35,919 nucleotides of DNA from a virus, in IMG/VR virus record IMGVR_UViG_3300033148_003177, positions 1 to 35,919 of that record, one strand, 5' to 3'. Position numbers and translations under genes: made by a program. Shown here piece by piece: positions 21,078-28,557 of this stretch. Numbering within the stretch: position 1 is the stretch's first letter; every line of letters starts with the position of its first letter. A model generated the notes under the pieces. It was not told the origin of the DNA. It saw nothing but the letters and a program-made list of their open reading frames with translations, and ran no database searches.

Positions 21078-22714
21078 ATTTTTCTTAATTTCTCTGATAC
21101 ATCTTCTTTTAATCTTAATATCTTAGAAATAAGTAAATCTTTTTTCATAACATCTAATTGTTCGTCAAAAATCTCTCTAACCTCTTCTACGGTTTTAATT
21201 AGGTATAATCTTGCTTCTATTAATTTTTTAGTGCTACTATTAATCTTATCTGTTTTAAATGTTCTAAATTTTCTTTTTTGTTTTATATCTTTAATTGCTC
21301 TTTTTCTCCAAACCTTTGTCTCTTCAATTTCTTCCTCTTCTTTTTCTTTTTTAGGCTCTTTCTTAGATTTTCCTTCTTCCTCTTCTTCTTTTTTAGGATT
21401 AAGTAAATCTTTTACTAATATAGGACCTGAGCCTGTCTTAATATAATGGTCTAAACCTATAGGTTCTAAATCGTTTTCTTTTCTAACCTCGTCTACCGAC
21501 TTAACTCCTATATTTATTAATCTTTCATTTACTTCAGCATCTGTCGCTTTATCTTCTTTATCTAAACTTTGCCATTTAAACTCTAAACCCTCTACTCCAA
21601 AATCATCTTCTATAATACTATTAAATAATGCTTTTAATGTTGCTAACATTGGCTCTAATCCGAACTTCATAGCAATATCATTTTGAACTTCTGCTGATGC
21701 TTTAGGCACTTTATCAGTATATCCTATTTCGCTTGGTGGAATATCGAATAATGCACAAGTCTTTAATAGTAACCATTTCTCATATTCCAAGAACTTCATA
21801 TCTTCCGCTTTCTTTGTTGGGACATAACCTGTTCCCGTTCCTCCAGGAATTAATTTAATTTTTTGTTGTTTCCCTGGAACACCCGCAATCAAAGTATCAA
21901 AATATAATTGGAACTCTGCTAATTGTTTAGGTGTCCAAGTATCCGGAACACTTAAGAATCCTTCTGGAACATTTCCCTCTGTCAACATACTTAAATTATA
22001 AAGTTGTGAACGAAGAGCTCCATCGATTCCTATAATTAAACATTCTAGAGGAGATAACCCATAAGGAGTATTAGACCTCGGGTTCATCATCAAATACATC
22101 ATTTTATCCGCTGTAAACGAAGCTACCTTACTTCCATTAATCCATTGCTCAAATGCTTTTTTAGGAGGTTCGGGAGTGCTTCCATCTTCCATTACCCTTA
22201 ATCTAATAGTAGAAGCATCAACGGTAATTAATTTTGTTAATTCTCCATTTCTTAATTTATCTTTCCATATAGCGGCACCGTCCAACACTAATAAATCCTC
22301 AATAATTTCGTTTATAAATTCTTTAAAACTAGCAAATCTTCCACCTGGTTTTTTAAAGAACTTCGTTATTACATCTATTTGTTTTTGATATTTTTCCGGA
22401 TTATCTTTTTCGTCTACAGGACCAATATACCATTTTACTCCTTCAACTTGTCTTTTTCTTCTATTAATACACGCTCTCGCAATATCATAACTTTCAGATA
22501 ATGCACGTAGGAGTTTAAAATTAATACTCCTCGCTCTTTTCATATCAGTCTTTTTTACTGACGACATTCCTATAGGAACTGCAAAATGTTGAGGACTAGC
22601 TCCTATCTTATCTTGCTGAATTTTTATAACCTCTCCCTGTTCCTTTATCCTATCTACGAAAGGTTGGGTTATAGGTTTAATTATTTTTTCTTGTATAAAT
22701 TTATCCCAAAACAT
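21074..22714 (-). CDS. Portal protein
   Basis: This 546-residue portal forms the dodecameric DNA-entry vertex. Visible family features are an N-terminal helix, ALSESYDIARACINRRKRQV with VEGVKWYIGP, then LLVLDGAAIWKD, and the signature NPRSNTPYGLSPLECLI at about residue 210-225. A long helical wing/stem follows (KWLLLKTCALFDIPPSEIGY with NDIAMKFGLEP). From about residue 440 the protein continues into a Lys/Glu-rich low-complexity stretch and a basic helical tail, beyond the usual portal core. It is the first gene after a perfect sigma70-type promoter and a 110-nt leader, so it likely starts the virion transcript. No terminase large subunit lies upstream of it in this window, which is unusual. 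Confidence 0.93.
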   Translation of the reverse strand: MFWDKFIQEKIIKPITQPFVDRIKEQGEVIKIQQDKIGASPQHFAVPIGMSSVKKTDMKRARSINFKLLRALSESYDIARACINRRKRQVEGVKWYIGPVDEKDNPEKYQKQIDVITKFFKKPGGRFASFKEFINEIIEDLLVLDGAAIWKDKLRNGELTKLITVDASTIRLRVMEDGSTPEPPKKAFEQWINGSKVASFTADKMMYLMMNPRSNTPYGLSPLECLIIGIDGALRSQLYNLSMLTEGNVPEGFLSVPDTWTPKQLAEFQLYFDTLIAGVPGKQQKIKLIPGGTGTGYVPTKKAEDMKFLEYEKWLLLKTCALFDIPPSEIGYTDKVPKASAEVQNDIAMKFGLEPMLATLKALFNSIIEDDFGVEGLEFKWQSLDKEDKATDAEVNERLINIGVKSVDEVRKENDLEPIGLDHYIKTGSGPILVKDLLNPKKEEEEEGKSKKEPKKEKEEEEIEETKVWRKRAIKDIKQKRKFRTFKTDKINSSTKKLIEARLYLIKTVEEVREIFDEQLDVMKKDLLISKILRLKEDVSEKLRKI

Positions 22715-22824
22715 AATAAAACGACTCTTTTAATCTATTAATAATACGATTATACATTATAACCCTGTATTAATAGACATTGAGCCGTCTAGCAGTCGCA
22801 CCCGAAGGTGTCAATTATCTATTT
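22715..22824 (-). promoter_or_regulatory. Structured 5' leader of the virion operon
   Basis: From the predicted start near 22824 to the portal ATG the leader is about 110 nt. It holds a 4-bp stem closed by a UUCG tetraloop (CACC-TTCG-GGTG, 22799-22810) and a 5-bp hairpin TAGAC / GTCTA (22774-22778, 22787-22791). The second hairpin's 8-nt loop contains TCAAT, complementary to ATTGA located just before the first hairpin (22811-22815). This permits a compact pseudoknot. An AT-rich imperfect repeat (TATTAATAC / GTATTATTAATA) follows. No known riboswitch class was recognised. No clear Shine-Dalgarno sequence precedes the portal ATG. Confidence 0.4.
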
Positions 22825-22830
22825 AATACC

Positions 22831-22859
22831 ATTATATAATGTTATCATTTTTTTGTCAA
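22831..22859 (-). promoter_or_regulatory. Consensus sigma70-type promoter for the virion operon
   Basis: On the minus strand TTGACA (22859-22854) is followed by exactly 17 bases and then TATAAT (22836-22831). Both hexamers match consensus perfectly. Expected transcription start is near 22824. It sits at the boundary between the sugar-gene block and the portal gene, overlapping the last codon of a zinc-ribbon gene. This suggests host RNA polymerase transcribes the late genes, or that the promoter is active throughout infection. Confidence 0.88.
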
Positions 22860-23053
22860 GGTTTTATGCGAAATATTAAAAATTTATCACGACCATCAAT
22901 TTTTATTTGTACTCCGCATTTACATTTAGCTTCATATTTCATTGATTCAAATTTAATGATTTGCCTATTTCGAGTTTCTATTTCAAAGACTCCTTCTTTA
23001 GTATAACTTAATAACCTTTTACATATAGGACATCGCCAAACTTGATTATTCAT
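22856..23053 (-). CDS. Small zinc-ribbon protein (Com-like)
   Basis: This 65-residue protein has four cysteines arranged as CPIC (residues 9-12) and CKC further on (YEAKCKCGVQIKI). The short strand-rich sequence fits a zinc ribbon and recalls the Com-type zinc fingers of Mu-like phages, which act as RNA-binding translational regulators. Similarity is to the general pattern only. The gene overlaps its upstream neighbour by 4 bases and its end overlaps the virion promoter. A regulatory role in the switch to late genes would fit the position but is inference. Confidence 0.6.
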   Translation of the reverse strand: MNNQVWRCPICKRLLSYTKEGVFEIETRNRQIIKFESMKYEAKCKCGVQIKIDGRDKFLIFRIKP

Positions 23054-23271
23054 TTTTTTCTTTTTTCACATATTCTTGATACGCCATCCGACCCTTTAAC
23101 TAGCATTCTATTTGCTGGTAATTTGCTTATAATCTTTCTATCATTAGTATCAAAGGTTAAAGTGTAAAAGACTCCATCGTGTTCGCACCCTAAAGGTTTT
23201 CCCCTATTGTCGTAATGAATTTTTAGGCTAAAATCAAAGGGTTTTCCACAATAAGAGCAGATGTTCTTCAT
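23050..23271 (-). CDS. Small cysteine-containing protein, putative zinc finger
   Basis: This 73-residue protein starts with a CxxC zinc knuckle (NICSYCGKPFDFSL) and has further Cys/His residues in GCEHDGVFYTL and a single Cys near the end (SRICEKRKK). The spacing could bind one zinc ion. It is basic overall. No family was recognised. It overlaps the glycosyltransferase gene upstream (ATGA) and the zinc-ribbon gene downstream, so the pair probably forms one translational unit at the end of the sugar block. Confidence 0.55.
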   Translation of the reverse strand: MKNICSYCGKPFDFSLKIHYDNRGKPLGCEHDGVFYTLTFDTNDRKIISKLPANRMLVKGSDGVSRICEKRKK

Positions 23272-24800
23272 TTAAACTTCTTTATAAACTTTGACAATAA
23301 TCCTTCCTTCTCTTCAAAATGAATACAATGCTTATGTTTAATCTTACAGACAGGACAAATATCATTTCTTCCTAATTTAGTAAAATCCGTTTCTTCTTCT
23401 ATCTGTGCTAACTTCCTATCGTTAAGAGCTTCTTTATAAGCACTTTCAAATAACATTATCCACTTTTTACCAATTAAATCTCCGTCCCAATGTAATTCTG
23501 AAACCCACCTAAAACCATTATCTACCATTATCTTAACTTTATCTTTATGTTCCATTACCCACTCCATCTTATCTGCTAAATCGTTAACATCGCAAGTAGG
23601 TCTTATTCTATTATTATCATTTGCTAACACTACGAAGTTATTCACATTTTTTCCACTTTTAACTAATAACCCTCTTTCGTTATTTCCTATAATCTCATTC
23701 ATTGCCGTATTGCCTGCCATGATAACCGGCTTCTTAACCGACATCCCTTCAACTACGGATAACCCAAAGCCTTCTCCTAATGAAGACGAGAATACGCAAT
23801 CAACCGCATTATAAAGTTTATTTACGGTCTCTATTGGGTATCCATGATTTACCGCAAACATCTGAGCGTTTGGTAATGCCCACTCATCTCCTACTACAAA
23901 CTTTAATTGTTTAGATATCTCTATTAAATCTAACCCAGACTCATCTTTATACAAGCAATGAAAATAAAAATACACATCTTCTTTTCCTTTTGCTCTTCTC
24001 CTATCTAATAATACTTTACACGCTTTCATACTAGTAATTAAATCCTTTCTAGGTTGATTTCGATTCATATTCATAAAAACAAATTTTTCTGAACTTCCTC
24101 CAAATAAATTCTTTCTTAATTCTTCTCTTTCTCCTTCTTTAAAAGGAATTGGAAAGAAGTCTTTTTGATTAATTCCGTGATAAATAACGTTTAATTTAGA
24201 TTTCAATAATTCATATTTCTTCTTATTCGTTTCTTTTTGTTTATCGTCCAATAAACTATCTTCGTCTGTCTGATAAATCTTTAGACACTCTTCGTAAGCA
24301 TATTTAGTATAGGCGACAGGGTAATCTATTAATAAAACCGTCTTATCAACCCAATCATATGTTGGAGTAGCATCTATAGGAAAATAATAAATAGTTTTAA
24401 ACTTCTTATCAGCTGGTAATGATAAATTTGTTTCTACTATCTTAGGAATTAAACTCGTCAAAACAAAAGTGTCTTGTAATATCCACACTAAGTCATACAC
24501 TCCTTCTCCTAACTTATCTAAAAATGCTTGTCTTCCAAACAAATCCTGATAAAGAGGATTAGGAATTAAATTACTAGATGCTGGATATATCTTATAAGGA
24601 TACTTCTCTCTATCATAGAATTGTCCATCAAAATTAATCCCAATAACATCTATATCATACTTCTCTGTATTATGTAAAACTTTTAGAATATTTTTAGATA
24701 CTTGAGCAAATCCTGTTGCGCACGTTGGAGTATCCGCTAATACTAATACTCTAACTTTCTTACTCTCCTTGTTTTGTATATTTGATTGTTTTGTTTTCAT
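23268..24800 (-). CDS. GT-B glycosyltransferase (GT4-like) with SEC-C-like zinc tail
   Basis: This 510-residue glycosyltransferase should transfer a sugar from a nucleotide donor with a retaining mechanism. The N-terminal Rossmann half starts VRVLVLADTPTCATGFAQVS. The donor half has FMNMNRNQPRKDLITSMKA and the EX7E motif in SLGEGFGLSVVEGM (around residue 341). The last ~40 residues add a short metal-binding tail with GRNDICPVC (Cys482, Cys485) and HCIH (Cys492, His494), resembling a SEC-C motif but with CxxC in place of CxC. That tail is not part of the GT fold. The start overlaps the upstream GT2 gene by 41 bases; no better in-frame start follows before the Rossmann strand, so the upstream ATG is kept. 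Confidence 0.85.
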   Translation of the reverse strand: MKTKQSNIQNKESKKVRVLVLADTPTCATGFAQVSKNILKVLHNTEKYDIDVIGINFDGQFYDREKYPYKIYPASSNLIPNPLYQDLFGRQAFLDKLGEGVYDLVWILQDTFVLTSLIPKIVETNLSLPADKKFKTIYYFPIDATPTYDWVDKTVLLIDYPVAYTKYAYEECLKIYQTDEDSLLDDKQKETNKKKYELLKSKLNVIYHGINQKDFFPIPFKEGEREELRKNLFGGSSEKFVFMNMNRNQPRKDLITSMKACKVLLDRRRAKGKEDVYFYFHCLYKDESGLDLIEISKQLKFVVGDEWALPNAQMFAVNHGYPIETVNKLYNAVDCVFSSSLGEGFGLSVVEGMSVKKPVIMAGNTAMNEIIGNNERGLLVKSGKNVNNFVVLANDNNRIRPTCDVNDLADKMEWVMEHKDKVKIMVDNGFRWVSELHWDGDLIGKKWIMLFESAYKEALNDRKLAQIEEETDFTKLGRNDICPVCKIKHKHCIHFEEKEGLLSKFIKKFK

Positions 24801-25563
24801 CGTTAAAGGGTTTATTATATATTTCTTTTCCTGGGAACCCTCCCCACTTCTTCACAAAATAAGCCTTAGAGTCTGCGAATTGTTCTGGTTTAGTAAATCC
24901 TCCTGGGTGCCCATCTTGTGTTTGAGTTTTAGAAGCAAAATGATAGAACATCGACATCGGACAACATAATGCTACTAATCCTGCCTTTTGTATTCTGTAA
25001 TGCATATCGTTATCTTCGTAATATGCTGGGAAGAACCCTTCATCAAAATAACCTACTTTCTCTATTAACTTTCTATTAATCATAAATGAAGAGAAGTTTG
25101 GATGAGGACTTTCCTCTAATCCTTGTTTATCGTTATCTCCTTTATCAAATATTTCTGTAGGCACTCCACACTCCATCCTTAAATCTAAACTAGAAACTAA
25201 AACCGTTGTCTCGTCCTTCTTATCTAACCTCTCAGCTAACACTTTAATTGCGTTTTTATGAAATAACACATCGTTATTAGCAATCAAGATATAATCATAT
25301 CCCTCTTTAAACCCTAAATCTATTGCGTTATTCCACGCTCTCTGAACTCCTACATTATCATTATACCTTGTGACTATAAAATCCTCTCTCTCACTCGCTA
25401 ACTTATTTGACTCAACTTCTGTTGGGTCTGTAGAACCATTGTCTACTAATAAAACTTTTAATTCAATTCCCTCAAGGTTTTGATTAAAAAGAGTTTCTAT
25501 GGCTTGTTTCGTATAACTGTGCCATATATTAACCGCAGTTACTACTGCTAAAACTTTAATCAT
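24760..25563 (-). CDS. GT2-family glycosyltransferase
   Basis: This 267-residue GT-A-fold enzyme is of the GT2 type. The nucleotide-binding start reads VLLVDNGSTDPTEVES (DNGS at residues 41-44). NVGVQRAWNNAIDLG follows, and a metal-binding NND at residues 96-98 stands in place of DxD. FDEGFFPAYYEDNDMHYRIQ contains the acidic catalytic region (ED). Such enzymes resemble rhamnosyl- or N-acetylglucosaminyl-transferases of O-antigen/capsule clusters. The gene overlaps its nucleotidyltransferase neighbour by 4 bases. It is probably inverting, adding one residue of the glycan; donor and acceptor cannot be read from the sequence. Confidence 0.88.
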   Translation of the reverse strand: MIKVLAVVTAVNIWHSYTKQAIETLFNQNLEGIELKVLLVDNGSTDPTEVESNKLASEREDFIVTRYNDNVGVQRAWNNAIDLGFKEGYDYILIANNDVLFHKNAIKVLAERLDKKDETTVLVSSLDLRMECGVPTEIFDKGDNDKQGLEESPHPNFSSFMINRKLIEKVGYFDEGFFPAYYEDNDMHYRIQKAGLVALCCPMSMFYHFASKTQTQDGHPGGFTKPEQFADSKAYFVKKWGGFPGKEIYNKPFNDENKTIKYTKQGE

Positions 25564-26009
25564 TTTTTAATACTATTATAATTTTCTATTAATTTATCTA
25601 TAAGCCAACTCGATGATTGACTTTTACCTCCACCAACAGCAAAACGCATCTCAATACCTAATTCTTCACAAATTGCCTTCTCAGGAATATTTCCTAAGGT
25701 CCTATCTCCACCTTTTGCAAAGATATCAGGTTTGATTGAACCAAGACTTTTAATTACTGTTTGGTCTTTATCTATACATTTTACGACTTTATCAATGTAT
25801 TTCATTGCTTCTAAAACACTTTTTCTTTCATTAAAATCCATAAAGGCATAACCTTTTTTAGACTTTAGAAAGTCATCTGAATTCAAAATACATACCACTC
25901 TTCCATTTTTGCCTGCTAAATGCCTAGCTCCCTTAAAATACTCTACGTGACCCGAATGTACTGGGTCAAAACCTCCACTTATAACTACAATTTTTCTATC
26001 TTCATTCAT
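25560..26009 (-). CDS. Nucleotidyltransferase, HldE-C/RfaE-like
   Basis: This 149-residue protein has the HxGH cytidylyltransferase fold. GGFDPVHSGH lies at residues 12-21 (His18, His21), and IFAKGGDRTLGN at about residues 97-108 resembles the conserved region of sugar-phosphate adenylyl/cytidylyltransferases such as the HldE C-terminal domain. The end contains SSSWLIDKL, equivalent to the phosphate-binding ISS motif. Reaction expected: sugar- or alditol-phosphate plus NTP gives an activated NDP-sugar. Substrate is unclear (heptose-1-phosphate, glycerol-3-phosphate or similar). It overlaps the methyltransferase gene by 4 bases. It would supply the activated donor used by adjacent transferases. 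Confidence 0.88.
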   Translation of the reverse strand: MNEDRKIVVISGGFDPVHSGHVEYFKGARHLAGKNGRVVCILNSDDFLKSKKGYAFMDFNERKSVLEAMKYIDKVVKCIDKDQTVIKSLGSIKPDIFAKGGDRTLGNIPEKAICEELGIEMRFAVGGGKSQSSSWLIDKLIENYNSIKK

Positions 26010-26560
26010 CTTTTTATTCCTATTATGTAAACGTATTCAAGACCATCATTGTTATTGTAAAACGCTTTAACTTCGACTATTTTAAACGCTTTACGAACTA
26101 GGTCTATTCCTTGTTTAACACTTAATAATCTTCTACCAGTATCTCTATCCTTTCCATATCTTGGAAAATAAAGTCCTGGAGCTCCAAATAATAATAAACC
26201 TCCTTTTTGTAATATCTTCCTTATATTATCAAGAGCATCTCTAATCAATCCTTCATTGTCAAACGTATAAACGCCTTCTGCTCCTATATCACTCTTAATC
26301 TGTTCAAATACTCCATTAAATATAACTCCATCAAAAGAATTAGGGTCAAATGTTGTATCTGTAATATCGTCAATGATATCCGCTCCGGAGTTCGGATTAA
26401 TATCTGAAACTATAAAATGTGAATCTGGAAAAAATGGTTTATAGTTCCAAGAAGTTGATTTGCCTATATCTAAAACCTTAGGCTCTACTACTTTTAAACT
26501 ATTCTCGAAACCAGGTATAAGTTCGTTATTAAGATATTGTCGCCATCTACTTAGACTCAT
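26006..26560 (-). CDS. SAM-dependent methyltransferase-like protein
   Basis: This 184-residue protein has a class I methyltransferase layout. A degenerate motif I (PKVLDIGKSTSWNYKPFF), an acidic strand end (FIVSDINPNSGADIIDDI), motif-IV-like DGVIFNGVFEQI and a ILQKGGLLLFGAPG strand follow in order. Motif I lacks the usual Gly-rich GxGxG, so SAM binding may be altered. It ends with VEVKAFYNNNDGLEYVYIIG. Methylation of a sugar or of the glycan end is likely from the cluster. It overlaps both neighbours by a few bases and its start lies within the end of the CgeB-like gene. Confidence 0.72.
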   Translation of the reverse strand: MSLSRWRQYLNNELIPGFENSLKVVEPKVLDIGKSTSWNYKPFFPDSHFIVSDINPNSGADIIDDITDTTFDPNSFDGVIFNGVFEQIKSDIGAEGVYTFDNEGLIRDALDNIRKILQKGGLLLFGAPGLYFPRYGKDRDTGRRLLSVKQGIDLVRKAFKIVEVKAFYNNNDGLEYVYIIGIKR

Positions 26561-27530
26561 AAATTTCTTTATATAAATATGTTATATGATTCTTTCGACC
26601 TGCAAGAATCTCTATTAAGTCACCACACCTGTTTTTCCAAGTATGATGTTCCTGAACAAATTCAAATGCTTCCTGTTGCATATTTTCCCTTGCCAAAGGT
26701 TGCTCTATCCACTCTTTATATAACTCTACGGCTTCTTGAGGAGTATCAAAGAACATTGCGTGTTTCTTATTTCTTAAAATCTTATCTAATCCTTTGGCTC
26801 TATGAGCTAAACAAAACCCTCCTGCTCCAGTTATTATAAAAGGCCTATCAGAAGCAAATTGTTTTATATGACTAACAAAATCATAACTTAAAGATATACT
26901 CGCTGAAGCGTATATCGGAACATTAATACTTCTTGTTCTATCTCCGTATGCTGTTGGAGAAGAAAACACTTTAATTGGTAATTTATTATCTACTAATGCT
27001 GTTACGCAATCTATTCTTCCTGGATACCTCCCTGGGTTCATTGTTCCTATAAATACAAAAGGATTATAATATCTAGGCTTAACCTTAGGTCTTTCTTTAA
27101 GAATATAACTAGCATAAGGCATTACTATGCATTTCTCTCTATCTATATTCCACTTCTTTGCGTGTTGGTTTAATTGATGGTCTTGATTAAAAGCAATTAA
27201 ATCTACCCAACCTAAATCTACACTTACTCTTTCCGATACATCTTTATAATCCCCCTCTTGATATATAAATTTAAAACCTAATTCCTTTTTTAAATTAGAC
27301 ATCATCTCTACAACCTTTCCTATGTCGTGTTGATTTCCATCTATTAAACATTGACAAAAAATTATATCGGGTTTTATTTTACGTATCTCGTGCTCTACTA
27401 AACTAAGAGTATTGTTTACCAATTCTACACCGTAGAACTCGTGTCCTAAGGCCCTAAAACCCTCGCTTACACCCTTTGTAATAGTTTTATACGGGCGACT
27501 TATATATTGTCCCAAACCTATAATTTTCAT
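26547..27530 (-). CDS. CgeB-like glycosyltransferase
   Basis: This 327-residue protein looks like a GT-B enzyme of the CgeB/Glyco_trans_1_2 type. The N-terminus MKIIGLGQYISRPYKTITKG precedes an IRKIKPDIIFCQCLIDGNQH strand pair, and the linker region reads RYYNPFVFIGTMNPGRYPGR. The C-terminal part carries RPFIITGAGGFCLAHRAKGL, ending in MFFDTPQEAVELYKEWIEQP and a helix with ENMQQEAFEFVQEHHTWKNR. That order (FIxTGAGG, FDTPxEAxE, YxxHTWxxR) is characteristic of CgeB-like transferases. The final half is well preserved, so catalysis is plausible. Donor unknown. It is sandwiched between two methyltransferase genes with short overlaps. Confidence 0.8.
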   Translation of the reverse strand: MKIIGLGQYISRPYKTITKGVSEGFRALGHEFYGVELVNNTLSLVEHEIRKIKPDIIFCQCLIDGNQHDIGKVVEMMSNLKKELGFKFIYQEGDYKDVSERVSVDLGWVDLIAFNQDHQLNQHAKKWNIDREKCIVMPYASYILKERPKVKPRYYNPFVFIGTMNPGRYPGRIDCVTALVDNKLPIKVFSSPTAYGDRTRSINVPIYASASISLSYDFVSHIKQFASDRPFIITGAGGFCLAHRAKGLDKILRNKKHAMFFDTPQEAVELYKEWIEQPLARENMQQEAFEFVQEHHTWKNRCGDLIEILAGRKNHITYLYKEIYESK

Positions 27531-28027
27531 TTTATTACTATTAAACGAACATCCCTTTTAGGGTGATGTTGTATATTTTTAACTTCTTTTATCTTAGTAA
27601 ATCCGACCTTCTTTACTAATGCTTTAATTTCCTCTGTTCTCCAGACATATTTATGATAATTAAGAACATAAGGAATTTCTGTTTTTTGTCCTCCGTAAAA
27701 CCCACATCTTGGTTTACTAAAAGGGTCTTTTTTATCACTCTTTAAATATTCTTTAATACATTTATCTAAATCGGTAAACTCTATTTCTATAAAACAACCT
27801 TTCTTTAATACTCTAAACCACTCCTTAAGAACACCCTCTAATTCCCACCTATAAAAACTTTCTAATACATGAACAGCTTGAATTTCTTCTACCGACTTAT
27901 CAGGAAAAGGTAAACTTCTTATATCTCCCACATAACTTACTCCTTTAAAAGGATAAATGTCCATATTAACATAATCCTTTTTAATTTGTTGCCCACACCC
28001 AAGATTTAACCTGATTCTTTTTAACAT
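27527..28027 (-). CDS. SAM-dependent methyltransferase (paralogue 1)
   Basis: This 166-residue class I methyltransferase has a clear motif I, RLNLGCGQQIKKDYVNMDI (residues ~6-24). SYVGDIRSLPFPDKSVEEIQ follows, then HVLESFYRWELEGVLKEWFR and VLKKGCFIEIEFTDLDK. This is the pattern of the predicted methyltransferases found in polysaccharide clusters (the 'GCGxxxxxGYxNxD' group). It overlaps its paralogue at 28021-28557 by 7 bases and the CgeB-like gene by 4. The two are similar in organisation and probably arose by duplication; they may methylate different sugar positions. Confidence 0.85.
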   Translation of the reverse strand: MLKRIRLNLGCGQQIKKDYVNMDIYPFKGVSYVGDIRSLPFPDKSVEEIQAVHVLESFYRWELEGVLKEWFRVLKKGCFIEIEFTDLDKCIKEYLKSDKKDPFSKPRCGFYGGQKTEIPYVLNYHKYVWRTEEIKALVKKVGFTKIKEVKNIQHHPKRDVRLIVIK

Positions 28028-28557
28028 TTTATTGCTTTACCTATTAATTTATAAGGCTCTTTCCACTCTTCGTATGCTTTCATCGAATAACCAAATTCAA
28101 CACTTTTAAATCCATATTTTTCTAATAATAGGCTTAAGTATTGCTCGTTAAATAAATTTTTATGCTTTCTAGCATTAACTTCATCTTTATTATTTAAATA
28201 ATGAGTATTCTTTTGTCCATTAACATTGTTCCATAAATATGTTAAATCAGTTCTATCTGCTTCTTGCCAATAATGTTCTCCTAACATTAAAGCACATTTA
28301 ATTCCATTGGGTAACCCAAATTCAAACACTCCATTTGTTTTTAATATTCTAGCTATTTCCCTTATAACCTCAGTAACCTGTTTAGGAGTAAAATGTTCTA
28401 AGAACTCTGAACAACTAACCTCATCAATAGAATCTGTCTCGAAAGGAAGTCCTTTTAATATATCGGCAACCACATCGGGTTTAACACTTTCCCTGATATC
28501 TACATTTATGTATCCCTCTAAAGGATAGCTACCACAACCTAAATTAACTTTTTTCAT
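28021..28557 (-). CDS. SAM-dependent methyltransferase (paralogue 2)
   Basis: This 178-residue class I methyltransferase has motif I VNLGCGSYPLEGYINVDIRE, then DVVADILKGLPFETDSIDEV, EFLEHFTPKQVTEVIREIAR and ILKTNGVFEFGLPNG, in the usual order. An inserted region (residues ~105-145, KCALMLGEHYWQEADRTDLT and a His-rich stretch) distinguishes it from paralogue 1. The C-terminus is KYGFKSVEFGYSMKAYEEW. The start overlaps the GT4 gene by 4 bases. Expected substrate is a sugar or glycan hydroxyl in the shared pathway. Confidence 0.85.
   Translation of the reverse strand: MKKVNLGCGSYPLEGYINVDIRESVKPDVVADILKGLPFETDSIDEVSCSEFLEHFTPKQVTEVIREIARILKTNGVFEFGLPNGIKCALMLGEHYWQEADRTDLTYLWNNVNGQKNTHYLNNKDEVNARKHKNLFNEQYLSLLLEKYGFKSVEFGYSMKAYEEWKEPYKLIGKAIKC

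Noticed and set aside
22809-22814. Second TTGACA as an independent promoter
   Set aside because: The element 17 nt downstream is TAGACG, a weak -10; the sequence is better explained as part of the leader fold, though it is not excluded.
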